64,000 nucleotides of DNA from the NCBI RefSeq assembly GCF_003597395.2, contig NC_133770.1:78781548-78845547 (forward strand), in the 5' to 3' direction. The DNA is from Chelonoidis abingdonii. Its lineage: Eukaryota; Chordata; Testudines; Testudinidae. The notes beneath the pieces are model-generated. The model made no database searches and had not been told where the DNA came from. It saw only the letters and a program-made list of their open reading frames with translations. Of the stretch, positions 48,273 through 57,645 are shown one piece after another (positions within the stretch are counted from its first letter, which is position 1; each line of letters opens with the position of its first letter). The position numbers and the translations under genes were made by a program.

Positions 48273-49173
48273 GATGATCTATTTGGTCAATATGTAGCCT
48301 ATCCACACTTGAAATCTTCTACTGTAGACATATACACAAATGCTGAATGGTACACAAATGCTGAAAAGACTTAAAATTAAGAACACAAAATGAAACAGTC
48401 AGACAGGTAATTATCTTATCACTGAATCAAAACTCAAGCACGTGAGGTATAATATAACAGGCTGAGCTGAAGATAAAGGGATGACACACATATAGTAATT
48501 ACAGATACAGACAGAGGGATAATGTCCAAAAACTTCATCTGTGTCCTCACAAAATTCACTGTACAAGATTGTCCTCACAAATTTTCGCCTTGAATCTGGG
48601 CCTATAGACTACGAAAGCCTATGATGATGACGAAGCTAGGGCTCAACCAACCAGCCAGTCACTTCTTTTAGCTGCCATATGAAGATAATAATTAGGAATT
48701 CTCACACATAAATAATTCCTTAGTCAACTAGATGTAAAGCGATAAAGACTCTGAAATTTAACAATTCTTTACCTTTCAATACGCACTTGATCCAGTACCA
48801 GCCACTAGTAGTGGTTTGTTTATATAATCAGCTGATCTGAGAGTAAAAGTTCATCACGGTCTAATCTTGTCATTAGAAAGGATATATTTTTATTAATATT
48901 TATGAACATTTTTAACTCTTAACTGATATAGATTGTTTAATATAACAAAAAAAAGTCTTTTACCAAATCACATCTCTTATTTACTTAAATTTGCAGCTCT
49001 AAGTTGAGAGTGTGTGTCACATTTTGGTCCAATAGGGATACGCATAAAAACAAGTTGCAAAACTTATCACATGCCAAAAAATTAACAAGTTTCTAAATTT
49101 GAGGCCCCTTTGAGCTTGAGGCCCAGGCCAAATGACCCTCTTGGCCCCCCCTCTGATTGGCCCTAGGAGTTTT

Positions 49174-50935
49174 ACTTCTGTGGGGAGTGAGGGTTCAAAG
49201 TCCTCATTTGTATCTAATTTTTGAAGCAATCCTGTCGTGCTCGCTGTATTAGCATACATCAGAGCGAGAGAACTTTCAGTTTATCTTAATTTCACACTAC
49301 AGGTCTCAACATTTACACCATTTACATCAACAAAACCACCAGCCTACATCTTTTGTGCTTTGTGCGTATGTTCGCCCATGATCTAAAACTGTACACCTGC
49401 TGTGGTTTTACTAGCATCATAGTGGTGTAGCTTTCTTTTTTGTTTAAACATATTCCTGATTTTTAAACATATTCTTAAATGGTGTAGAAAGTAGAAGACC
49501 CAAGGAATCTGTATACTATATAGGTACAAAGAAAGGCAAAATATTGTCAGCAAACATTTTTTAAATTCTAAAAACTCTTTAGATCTACACCTGTCATGCC
49601 TTCAGAGAAATGTCTAAACTACTTGAGTAGTAATGATCATAAACACCTACCCAACAAATTGTGCTTTCTAGTAGCTTTTAATTCCCTACTATAGTTACAT
49701 TATTTCATGAATAATCAGTGTAAAATGGTTACAGAAGCTTCTTCTAATATTTACTGTCATATGAACCCTTGTTTATAACTCACAATAATTAATACTATAT
49801 ATGGAAATCACCCACTTCTAGTCTTTCGCTTTTGATGAAAGAAGTATGCAGTGAGTTTATAACCAAAGTATAAGGAGCTCTGCAGATGGACTGAGACAGA
49901 TCTATTTTAGAAAACCTTAATTTCCTGTTAGTTTTGTAAATGGAAACCAAAAATTGATTACACTTTGCTGTAAAATGTTAACTGGAGAAAGGAAGCATTA
50001 GGCAATAAACAGCAAATGCTCAAGAATAAAGTAATTTTTGAACTACTAAGCAAATGAGAACGTTTGGTTCTGAATACTGTGTGGCCTTTGCATTTATTTA
50101 TTCCATACTTTAAACCCTTTGTGTACTTATGCTAATAATCAGTAACAAGTTTACCTCGTGTGATTCACCATAAAATCATAAGCTTCTATACAGGTTTATT
50201 ACACTATTTACTCTTACTCTCTGTTAATATTTTCCTTGCTCTCCACCCATCCATTAGTCAGAGCTGCAAAGAAATGAACAGCAACATGTGGTTCATTAAT
50301 TGACTCCTCCTCTCTCTCCCCTTATTTGAGAACCATCAAATCATTTCTGTCTAGTAGCATCAACCACATTTATATTCATTTGATAGTAGTTTTACTGAGT
50401 TGCAGTTGCCTCATTCCACCAAAATGTTTTGATTGTGATGATAAATAAGTTGCATTTTTGCCATTTTTTCTGTGCAGTTTATATTACATTTTAGTCTGCT
50501 TTTAGTTTTGCTTACAAAAAGGTTACACGTAGTTTCAAAAACTTCTGATGAGATGCTGAGTTGTATTTTATTTTAGATTAATAATTCTGTTTTAGGAATT
50601 TTTTTTAAAATGCCTTTGTTTTTAATTATGCTTCATGGTTTGGATTTTTATCCACCAAAGGACTACTTGAGGAATGGACCAATTTTATGGTTCGATGAAG
50701 GTTCCATTCTAGGAGAAATCATTTCACTGCATTAAAGGGGAATTTTACTCTCGTGCTTTGGGCCAGTGCAAGCCCTATGTGCAGTGTAAGCCCTCAAAAT
50801 AGGGCTTAAATAGTGCCAAGGGCCTTTTGCTCTCAATCTGCACACAGTAAATCTCACCCTTAAAGACCATAATGCCAGTAAGAGATTATATGTTGTGCAG
50901 CAAAGCCCTCTCCTCTGTCAATGCAAAGACTCACC
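49174..50935. other. Unassigned AT-rich sequence
   Basis: No gene, repeat or microsatellite was identified across almost 1.8 kb. This is one of the longest repeat-free stretches of the window. Confidence 0.5.
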
Positions 50936-50937
50936 AG

Positions 50938-51032
50938 TAGAGTTTGTCAAAAAATGGATTTCCCCATGACCCTGAACATTCTTGTACAGGGGATGGAATT
51001 TTGTTGGTCAGAAAATATTCTGACCAGCTCTA
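50938..51032. repeat. Short MITE-like element
   Basis: It starts TAGAGTTTGTCAAAAAATGG and ends TTCTGACCAGCTCTA, which are inverted copies (TAGAGYTKGTC). About 95 bp. AGT occurs next to both ends, which may be the target duplication. Confidence 0.5.
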
Positions 51033-51733
51033 GTCTCTAGGCAAGGGAGAGGGAAGCATGTGGGAAGGCATGCATGGGGTATGGTAGAGCCCTTCTCGAT
51101 GCAGGCTCACTGCACATCAGCATACAGAGGACAGCAGGACTTAAGCAGCCAAAAATGGAGAGAAATTTTCAGGAAAATTTAAACTGAAGTTTTTCAGTGT
51201 ATTTCTTGGAATTTTGAAATTTCAAAACTTGGAATTTTGAAAGATTTCAGCCAAATCTACCCTGCAATCTTCAGCTGCCAGTCAGAGATGAGAGTGACCA
51301 CATGAACCAACCAGGAGTGGAACAGTCTCAAGAGGAGGGGAAAGGGAGGGAGCTGAGCAGAGCAATGGTACTGGGCTGCATGTCAGAAGGGAGGTGGATG
51401 GGCCTATCTGATGTCAGCCACACCAGTAATAACTTGTGTAAGAAGTGCATTACAGCGCATACTGAGACTGGGCCCCATTTAATGTGTTGTCTGCTAGTGC
51501 TTTGATGTGATGTCTAGGGAGGGGAGAGGCTTGGGCTGGACTTTTCAACTGCAGCCATATAATTCAAAGGCAGGGTTTGTTTTTGTTTTTGTTTGTTTTC
51601 CAGAAAGGAAAGAGGGAGTTTAATTTGCCAATCAAGTCAGACTTTGTAGTAGAACAAACCCCAATTTGTCTTTGTAGCAACAGCAATAATCAGTGTTGTT
51701 TGGTTTGGGTAAGGAGAAGGCTTCTCTGTAATG
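51033..51733. other. Unassigned sequence with A/T-rich repeat remnant
   Basis: From about 51160 to 51262 there are alternating TTTTGAAA and TTTCA words, including two copies of CTTGGAATTTTGAAA. A (TTTTTG)n run lies at 51574-51600. No gene was found. Confidence 0.45.
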
Positions 51734-51981
51734 CTGAGGCCTGGTCTACAAATTGGGGGAAGGGGGAATCGATCTACGTTGAATAATGTAGCTGAAGTCA
51801 ATGTACTTAGATCTACTTACCGCGGTGTCTTCACTGTGCCTCTCGTGGCAGTGGAGTACAAAAGTCGACAGGAGAGTGCTTGGGGGTCAATTTATTGCAT
51901 CTAGACTAGACACAATAAATCGACCCCCGCTGGATTAATCACTGCCTGCCGATCCGGCGGATAGTGTAGACATACCCTCAG
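51734..51981. mobile_element. MITE, 248 bp, 'TCTACA' inverted ends
   Basis: The ends are CTGAGGCCTGGTCTACA and TGTAGACATACCCTCAG (13 of 17 paired). The inside has further inverted words: GTAGCTGAAGTCAATG, a central GGGGGTCAATTTATTGCATC mirrored by CACAATAAATCGACCCCC, and GCCGATCCGGCGGATAG. It has the same internal plan as the copy at 56088. No coding capacity. Superfamily not determined. Confidence 0.75.
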
Positions 51982-52593
51982 TTACAGAGTAGCAATTGCT
52001 AACTTAATTGCTGCTACCTGCGCCAGCTAGTTTAATTTTCAAATCAAGTGTTAATTTATATACAATTATTTTAAACATATATGTATGTGAACTACAGACA
52101 CACATAGCCATGGGTGTTTTAAAAATAAAATTGGAAAATGTCCGGAATACATCAAACCATGATGTTTGGATTGGTTTGTTTATTCCCTTCTTAAAACAAA
52201 ACAAAAGAACAACAACCTGCCAGCTCTTAATCAGCGGAAAGAAATCTTGGACCAATTAAGTGTAAGAAAAATTGACCCCAAAGTGTACACTTAAACTATG
52301 TCAACACTGATCAGAGAAGTGACTACAACTGTAGGCATTCCTGATAGCTTTGTTTGAGCTAGATCCAATAACAGTAGCAGTGAAACCGAGTCAGCACAAG
52401 CCCATCCAGGACCTTGGGTATGTGCCTAAGCAGTTAGTCCGTACCGCCAGGGTTTCATTGCTATTATTATTGGAACTAGCCAGATCAAAGCTAGTTTGGA
52501 TACGCTTACAAGTGCTGCAGTCACAGCTCTGACTGCAGTGTAGACATTATGGTCAGGTCTACATTAAAAAGTAAAATTGACTCAGCTATGTCG
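51982..52593. other. Unassigned sequence
   Basis: No gene was recognised. From about 52295 to 52560 the words CTATGTCAACACTGA and AGTGTAGACATTATGG suggest a decayed MITE that served as target for the next element. Confidence 0.4.
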
Positions 52594-52601
52594 CTCAGGG
52601 G

Positions 52602-53082
52602 CAGGGCCAGCTCCAGGCACCAGCATGCCAAGCGTGTGCTTGGGGCAGCATGCCACAGGGGGCGCTCTTTTGGTTGCCAGGAGGGCGGCAGGCGGCTCTG
52701 GTGGACCTCCCACAGGCGTGCCTGTGGAGGGTCCACTGGTCCCACGGCTCCGGTGGACCTCCCACAGGTGTCCCTGCAGAGGGTCCGCTGTTCCCGCAGC
52801 TCCGGTGGACCTGCCGCAGGCGTCCCTGCAGAGGGTCCGCTGTTCCCGCAGCTCCGGTGGACCTGCCGCAGGCGTCCCTGCAGAGGGTCCGCTGTTCCCG
52901 CGGCTCCGGTGGAGCATCCGCAGGCACGCCTGCGGGAGGTCCACCAGAACCGCAGGACCAGTGGACCCTCCGCAGGGACGCCTGCAGGAGGTCCATCGGA
53001 GCCGCAGGACCGGCAAGCAGCAGAGCGCCCCCCGTGACGTGCCACTGTGCTTGGGGCAGCGAAATGGCTACAGCCGGCCCTG
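52602..53082. mobile_element. hAT-type MITE carrying tandem 52-bp units
   Basis: The ends CAGGGCCAGCT and AGCCGGCCCTG are inverted repeats. The flanks CTCAGGGG (52594-52601) and CTCAGGAG (53083-53090) match at seven of eight bases. Inside, a CTCCGGTGG-type word recurs at exact 52-bp steps (52696, 52748, 52800, 52852, 52904), then inverted copies follow to about 53010. Because 52 is not a multiple of three, the unit appears in every frame, giving Gly/Pro-rich frames of 133-174 codons on both strands. They share the same peptide words and are not genes. Confidence 0.88.
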
Positions 53083-53090
53083 CTCAGGAG

Positions 53091-53632
53091 TGTGAAAAAT
53101 CCATACCCCTGAGTGACATTGTTAAGCCAACTTAACCCGGGTGCAGATAGCGCTAGGTTTATGAAAGAATTCTTCTATCAATCTAGCTACCACCTCTCAG
53201 GGGTTGGATTAGATGCAGTGACAGGAGAATCGCTCTCATTGCTGCAGTGAGTCGCTACAATGAAGAACTGCAGCTGTGCCGTTGTAGTGGTTTAAGTGTA
53301 GACACAGATAGACAGAAACATAAATGCGCTTTCCAGAATTCATGGAAAGCTACATTTTCATGGATCATCTATTGTATTTTAAGGGTTTGTGTCTCCTTTA
53401 TGTCTCCAACCCCTCACTTATTGCTGATCACTAATACCTCATGGGTCCCAATTCTTTAAAGTCTGACCCACATGTAGCGTGTTCTCTGCAGGGCTCTCCT
53501 CATTGCAGTCATGTGGGCCTACTCTTGAAGTCAGAGGGAACTTTCTCATTGATTTTAGTGGGAAGAGGATCACGATTTTAAACATTATTCCTTCACTAAG
53601 ACTAAGGTGGTGTCATGTTGGTTTCTCGGTGC
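53091..53632. other. Unassigned sequence
   Basis: Nothing recognised apart from MITE-like words near its left side. Confidence 0.45.
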
Positions 53633-53806
53633 ATATCATAGAATCATTGAAATGTAGAACTTGACAACACCTCGCTCGGTCATCCAGTCCAGTCCAGTCC
53701 CCTGTACTGAGGTAGGACTAAATATTATCTAGACCATCCCTGACCGGTGTTTGTCTAACCTGCTCTTAAAAATCTCCAGTGATGGAGATTCCACAACCTC
53801 CCTAGA

Positions 53807-54766
53807 CAGGCCCGCCAACAGCAATTCCAGGCCCCAGGGCAGATCAGTCAATGGGTGCCCACTGGTGCCCAGCAAGCTGCTGGCTGTGGTGCTGGGCATG
53901 CTCTTCAGGCATGGCCAGGGATTCCACATGCCCATCTGGCAGCCTTTGCCGCCACCGGTACCACCCCACGTGTGCCTAGGGGCATAGGTGCCGACTTTCA
54001 GATTTCTCAGAGGGGGCTCGTCCCCCTGCTCCATCCTATGTCCGTTCCCCAATGCCCCACCCCTGCCCCACCTCTTCCCATCCCTGTTCCACTCTCTGCC
54101 CTTAGGGCACCCCATATACAACTGGTGCCTCCCCATAGTGGGGGGGGGGCACGATCTAAAGGGCAGGTCATGTGCCCACCGCCCAACCCAGGGCCACTGC
54201 ACTCTTCCTGCACCATGTTACTGGGGTGGGGGAGCACTTTGTCCTCCCGCTGCACCTGCCCCTCCCTCAGGTTCTGCTGCTCTCCCTGGTGGGCAGGAGC
54301 CTAGGTGGGGAGCAGGAGGGAGCTGTTTTTAATGCTGTCCCCTCCTGGTCACTGCTCTGCAGTCCTGCCTGACAGCTATCTGAGAGAGCCTGGCTGGGGA
54401 GGAGGCGGTTTCCGCTCTCCACCCGGCTTGGCTGCCTGGGACCCCAGCACCCGAGCTGGGCAGGGAGCAGAAGTCACCTCCCCAGCCAGGCTCTCTTAGG
54501 CAGCTGCTGTGGAGGGCTGCAGAGCAGCAGCTGGCAGGGCCCACCACTGGCTGGAGGCATGGTGAGAGAGGAAGGGCCCGCTGGTGTGTGCTCAGCACCC
54601 ACTTGGCACCTATGAATAGGAGCCCTGCAGCCCATCTGGGCAATTTAAAAGGTACTGGGACTCCCAGCTGCTACGGTAACAGTGAGGCTGGGGGGCCCCA
54701 GGCCCTTTTAAATCACCTGGGCCCCTGGGTAATTGCCCACTCTCCCACCTCACATCAGTGGGCCTG
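53807..54766. mobile_element. hAT-type non-autonomous element inside CR1
   Basis: It starts CAGGCCCGCCAACAG and ends CAGTGGGCCTG, inverted over about 8-10 bases. The 8-bp duplications are TCCCTAGA (53799-53806) and TCCCTAGG (54767-54774). Total 960 bp, of which 53983-54614 is a second element. The own parts contain GGCAATTTAAAAGG and CCCTTTTAAATCACCTGGG near the right end. No transposase. The 157-codon minus frame at 53729-54202 begins in the inner element and ends in CR1, so it is a chance fusion. Confidence 0.83.
53983..54614. mobile_element. Inner nested DNA element with CATAGGTGCC ends
   Basis: The ends are CATAGGTGCCGACTTTC and CACTTGGCACCTATG, an 11-12 bp inverted repeat. The flanks CCTAGGGG (53975-53982) and AATAGGAG (54615-54622) agree at five of eight bases, consistent with an old hAT-type duplication. 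The interior is C/G-rich and carries an inverted pair: GAGAGCCTGGCTGGGGAGG near 54384 and CCTCCCCAGCCAGGCTCTC near 54478. The many frames here (up to 149 codons) show no domain. Confidence 0.7.
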
Positions 54767-55115
54767 TCCCTAGGCAATTTGTTCTAGTGCTTAACTACCC
54801 TGACAGGAAGTATTTCCTAATGTCTAACCTAAACTGACCTTGCTGCAATTTAAGTCCATTTTTTTTTGTCCTGCCCTCAGTGGATAAGGAGAACAATTCA
54901 TCAGCCTCCTCTTTATGTACTTGAAGACTATCATCATGTCCCCCCCACCCCAGTTTCCTTTTCTCCAGACTAAACAAACCCATTTTTCCTATTTCCTTGT
55001 AGGTCATGTTTTTTGGACCCTTAATCAGTTTTGTTGCTTTCCTCTGGATTTTCTCCAGTTTTTCCACATCGTTCCCAAAGTGTGCTGCCCAGTTGATGTC
55101 TTGTCAGTGCTTCTC

Positions 55116-56030
55116 TAGAGTTATTCAGGAATAAGTATTGCACTTTAAATTCCCACCCTATCATAATGCAATTTAACTTCCAAATGTTGACAAGCCCTCC
55201 TCTTTTTAAAGTTAAAAACTCTTCTGGTTTTGTACAGTTTTGGCAGGGATCTGGGGACTGATAATATTTTCATTATTGTCAAGTACTTAGAACTCCAATG
55301 GCCACTTTAAAAATACAACCATGCCCCTTATTTTTTAAAATATAGTAAATTAAGTTATTAGAGTATTAGACCATATATATAAAAAATAAATTAATATATT
55401 CCAACAATGATCACTTTCAGTTTTTTATCTGGTTATAGTTGTAAATGTTCCTGATGAGAGATTCAGCCAATATACAAAAAACTTAATGGTGTTTCCAAAG
55501 TTAGTTGTTCAGGCTGAAATGAAAATGTATTTAACAAATGCTTTCTGATATCTTTTGACAAATGATATGTTTTCTTCAATAGGTTTCCTATCTATGAGTG
55601 ACACAATTCTCCTGTTTTGTCACTGTGCTTTATAAGAATGGTTCTTGGGTTTTGGGAAAGTTTGAGGAAAAGTCTGGGCGAGCCCCCATTGCCCCCCAAG
55701 CAAACAAGAACAAAAGGGAATTGTAATATTTGAAGAGCAACAGAGAGGGTTGGTTTGGCTACTCTCTGAGCAGCTGAGGGCGTTGGCTCATGTTCACTGT
55801 TAGTGTGATGAAGAAGGCATGCCCTGTGTGATGGAGTCGTACTGTCGTGAGAGCCTTCCGCTTTGGCGCATAGCAGTTACAGTGACAATTTTTTGCATAC
55901 GACTATAGGTTTAAAATTTGATGCCATTTCTCAGCCTGCTAGCTTAGGAAGTCAATGGAATTTAAGCACATGATATGCTGATCCCAGGCTTTCATGGATA
56001 GTTCTTTGTGCTAAACTGAGTGTAAATTTT
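55116..56030. other. Unassigned sequence
   Basis: No gene or clear repeat was recognised. Confidence 0.5.
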
Positions 56031-56034
56031 AATC

Positions 56035-56624
56035 TTAGGCTAGGTCTTTGCTAGGGCCACTTTACCAGAATAGCTATACCACATTACGGGCTAGTCTACA
56101 CTATGGGGGTGGGGGGGATCAGTCTAAGATACGCAACTTCAGCTACATGAATAGTGTAGCTGAAGTCGAAGTATCTTAGATCGAGATCCCGCACCATGAG
56201 TCTGGTAGGTAACAACATCTGTGGCTCCCCCTGTCGACTCCGCTACCGCCGTTCGCATTGGTGAAGTTCTGGAGTTGACAGGAGCGGGTTCGGGGATCGA
56301 TATATGGCGTCTAGATGAGACGCAATATATTGATCCCCGAGAAATCGATTGCTACCCGCCGGTACGGCCAGTAGTGAAGACGTACCCTACTGTACAAGCA
56401 AAGTGCTCCTAGTATGCAGGCACTCTATCAGTATAGCTTATTCCAGCCTCCCCACCCCCACTCCACCCCTCCCCTGATCAAAACAAGCTATACTGGTAAA
56501 AATGTAGTAATTGCATCTACACTAGGGGCTTCTGCCAGCACAGCTATGTCAGTCATGAATTGCACCTCTTCGCTGACTGACACAGCTCTGCTGGTAGAAG
56601 TCTGTAGCATAGATATGGCCTTAA
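56035..56624. mobile_element. MITE interrupted by another MITE
   Basis: The outer ends are TTAGGCTAGGTCTTTGCTAG and CTGTAGCATAGATATGGCCT (56602-56621), followed by TAA to 56624; they are inverted with several mismatches. Inner words such as ACCAGAATAGCTATACC and GGTAAAAATGTAGT also mirror AAGCTATACTGGT. The outer element's own sequence is 56035-56087 plus 56388-56624. Confidence 0.6.
56088..56387. mobile_element. MITE, 300 bp, GGG...CCC ends, nested
   Basis: It begins GGGCTAGTCTACACTATGG and ends CCAGTAGTGAAGACGTACCC, inverted copies of each other. TAC lies on both sides (56085-56087 and 56388-56390), so the duplication is TA or TAC, which would fit a Tc1/mariner or Harbinger-like mover. The inside matches the copy at 51734-51981: GTAGCTGAAGTCGAAG, and GGGGATCGATATATGGCGTC mirrored by GACGCAATATATTGATCCCC. 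The short frame at 56221-56412 is not a gene. Confidence 0.75.
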
Positions 56625-56881
56625 CCTGACTCTCACAGAAAGGGCTGGCAGAGATATAGAACCTCATCAATGGCTTTGTGCTGTGCTGGTGTCCCAAGGC
56701 ATGGGCCTTGAAGGCAAAGATGTCACAGAGAAGCTCTTTTTCCTCAGCAAATAGCAAGATAGGCTCTCTCCATCGTTTATGGGAGTACACTAGAATTGAA
56801 CACATTTAACATCACACAACACCCTCAATGGGGCCTGTCCTATGGATGTTGTATCTATCCCCCTAGCTAGCAGAACAAAAC

Positions 56882-57645
56882 ATAAGAACGGCCGTACTGG
56901 GTCAGACCAAAGGTCCATCTAGCCCAGTATCTGTCTACCGACAGTGGCCAATGCCAGGTGCCCCAGAGGGAATGAACCTAACAGGCAATGTTCAAGTGAT
57001 CTCTCTCCTGCCATCTCCATCCTCTGATGAACAGAGGCTAGGGACACCATTCTTTACCCTTCCTGGCTAATAGCCATTTATGGACTTAGCCACCATGAAT
57101 TTATCCAGTTCCCTTTTAAACATTGTTATAGTCCCAGCCTTCACAGCCTCCTTAGGTAAGGAGTTCCACAAGTTGACTGTGCCCTGTGTAAAGAAGAACT
57201 TCCTTTTTATTTGTTTTAAACCTGCTATCTATTAATTTCATTTGGTGACCCCTAGTTCTTGTATTATGGGAATAAGTAAATAACTTTTACTTATCCACTT
57301 TCTACACATCACTCATGATTTTATATACCTCTATAATATCCCCCCTTAGTCTCCTCTTTTCCAAGTTGAAGAGGCCAAGCCTCTTTAATCTTTCCTTGTA
57401 TGGGACCCTCTCCGACCCCCTAATCATTTTAGTTGCCCTTTTCTGAACCTTTTCTAGTGCTAGAATATCTTTTTTGAGGTGAGGAGACCACATCTGTACA
57501 CAGTGTTCGAGATCTGGGCGTACCATGGATTTATAAAAGGGCAATAATATATTCTCAGTCTTATTCTCTATCCCCTTTTTAATGATTCCTAACATTCTGT
57601 TTGCTTTTTTGACTGCCTCTGCGCACTGCGTGAACATCTGCAGGT
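56882..57645 (-). mobile_element. CR1 LINE, 5'-truncated, well preserved 3' end
   Basis: The minus-strand frame from about 57640 to the stop at 57302 has AEAVKKANRMLGIIKKG, then MVRPDLEHCVQMWSPHLKKD, LEKVQKRATKMIRGSE and GLFNLEKRRLRGDIIEVYK, all in one frame. The rest of the ORF C-terminus is frameshifted. The 3' untranslated part ends with ACATAAGAACGGCCGTACTG as read on the plus strand. It is the least decayed CR1 coding stretch of the window, so probably the youngest copy. The Met at 57736 lies in flanking DNA. Confidence 0.9.

Larger units (their letters stand above)
45170..49165 (-). mobile_element. Complete but decayed hAT transposon, 4.0 kb
   Basis: The element is flanked by a perfect 8-bp duplication, GGAGTTTT, at 45162-45169 and 49166-49173. 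The ends are imperfect inverted repeats: CAGGCTCTCTTAGAGG at the left and, read inward from the right, TAGGGCCAATCAGAGG (11 of 16 alike). Both subterminal regions then share GAGGCCCC/GGGGCCTC words. Inside is a single minus-strand transposase pseudogene, an AAT-rich 3' part and a long AT-rich 5' part. An 8-bp duplication plus a hAT transposase establishes the superfamily. A CR1 tail at 47568-47939 inserted later. Confidence 0.92.
53633..55115 (-). mobile_element. CR1 LINE 3' part, split by nested DNA elements
   Basis: On the minus strand 55067-54795 encodes KIQRKATKLIKGPKNMTYKE, then MGLFSLEKRKL and FRLDIRKYFLSG. The ORF C-terminus resumes at 53806 with REVVESPSLEIFKSRL, followed by a stop near 53729 and the 3' tail ending at ATCATAGAATCATTG (53635-53649). 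The two halves join when 53807-54774 is removed. 5'-truncated and frameshifted. Confidence 0.88.

Noticed and set aside
52696..52955. CRISPR-like spaced repeats
   Set aside because: The 52-bp units are contiguous without unique spacers, and the genome is a vertebrate one.
52521..53135. Six overlapping Gly/Pro/Arg-rich frames of 133-174 codons on both strands
   Set aside because: They are the 52-bp unit of a MITE read in different frames; the same peptide words recur in all of them and no start, splice or domain evidence exists.
53729..54202. 157-codon minus-strand frame
   Set aside because: It starts in the inner nested element and ends in the C-terminus of CR1, so it is a chance fusion across an insertion junction.
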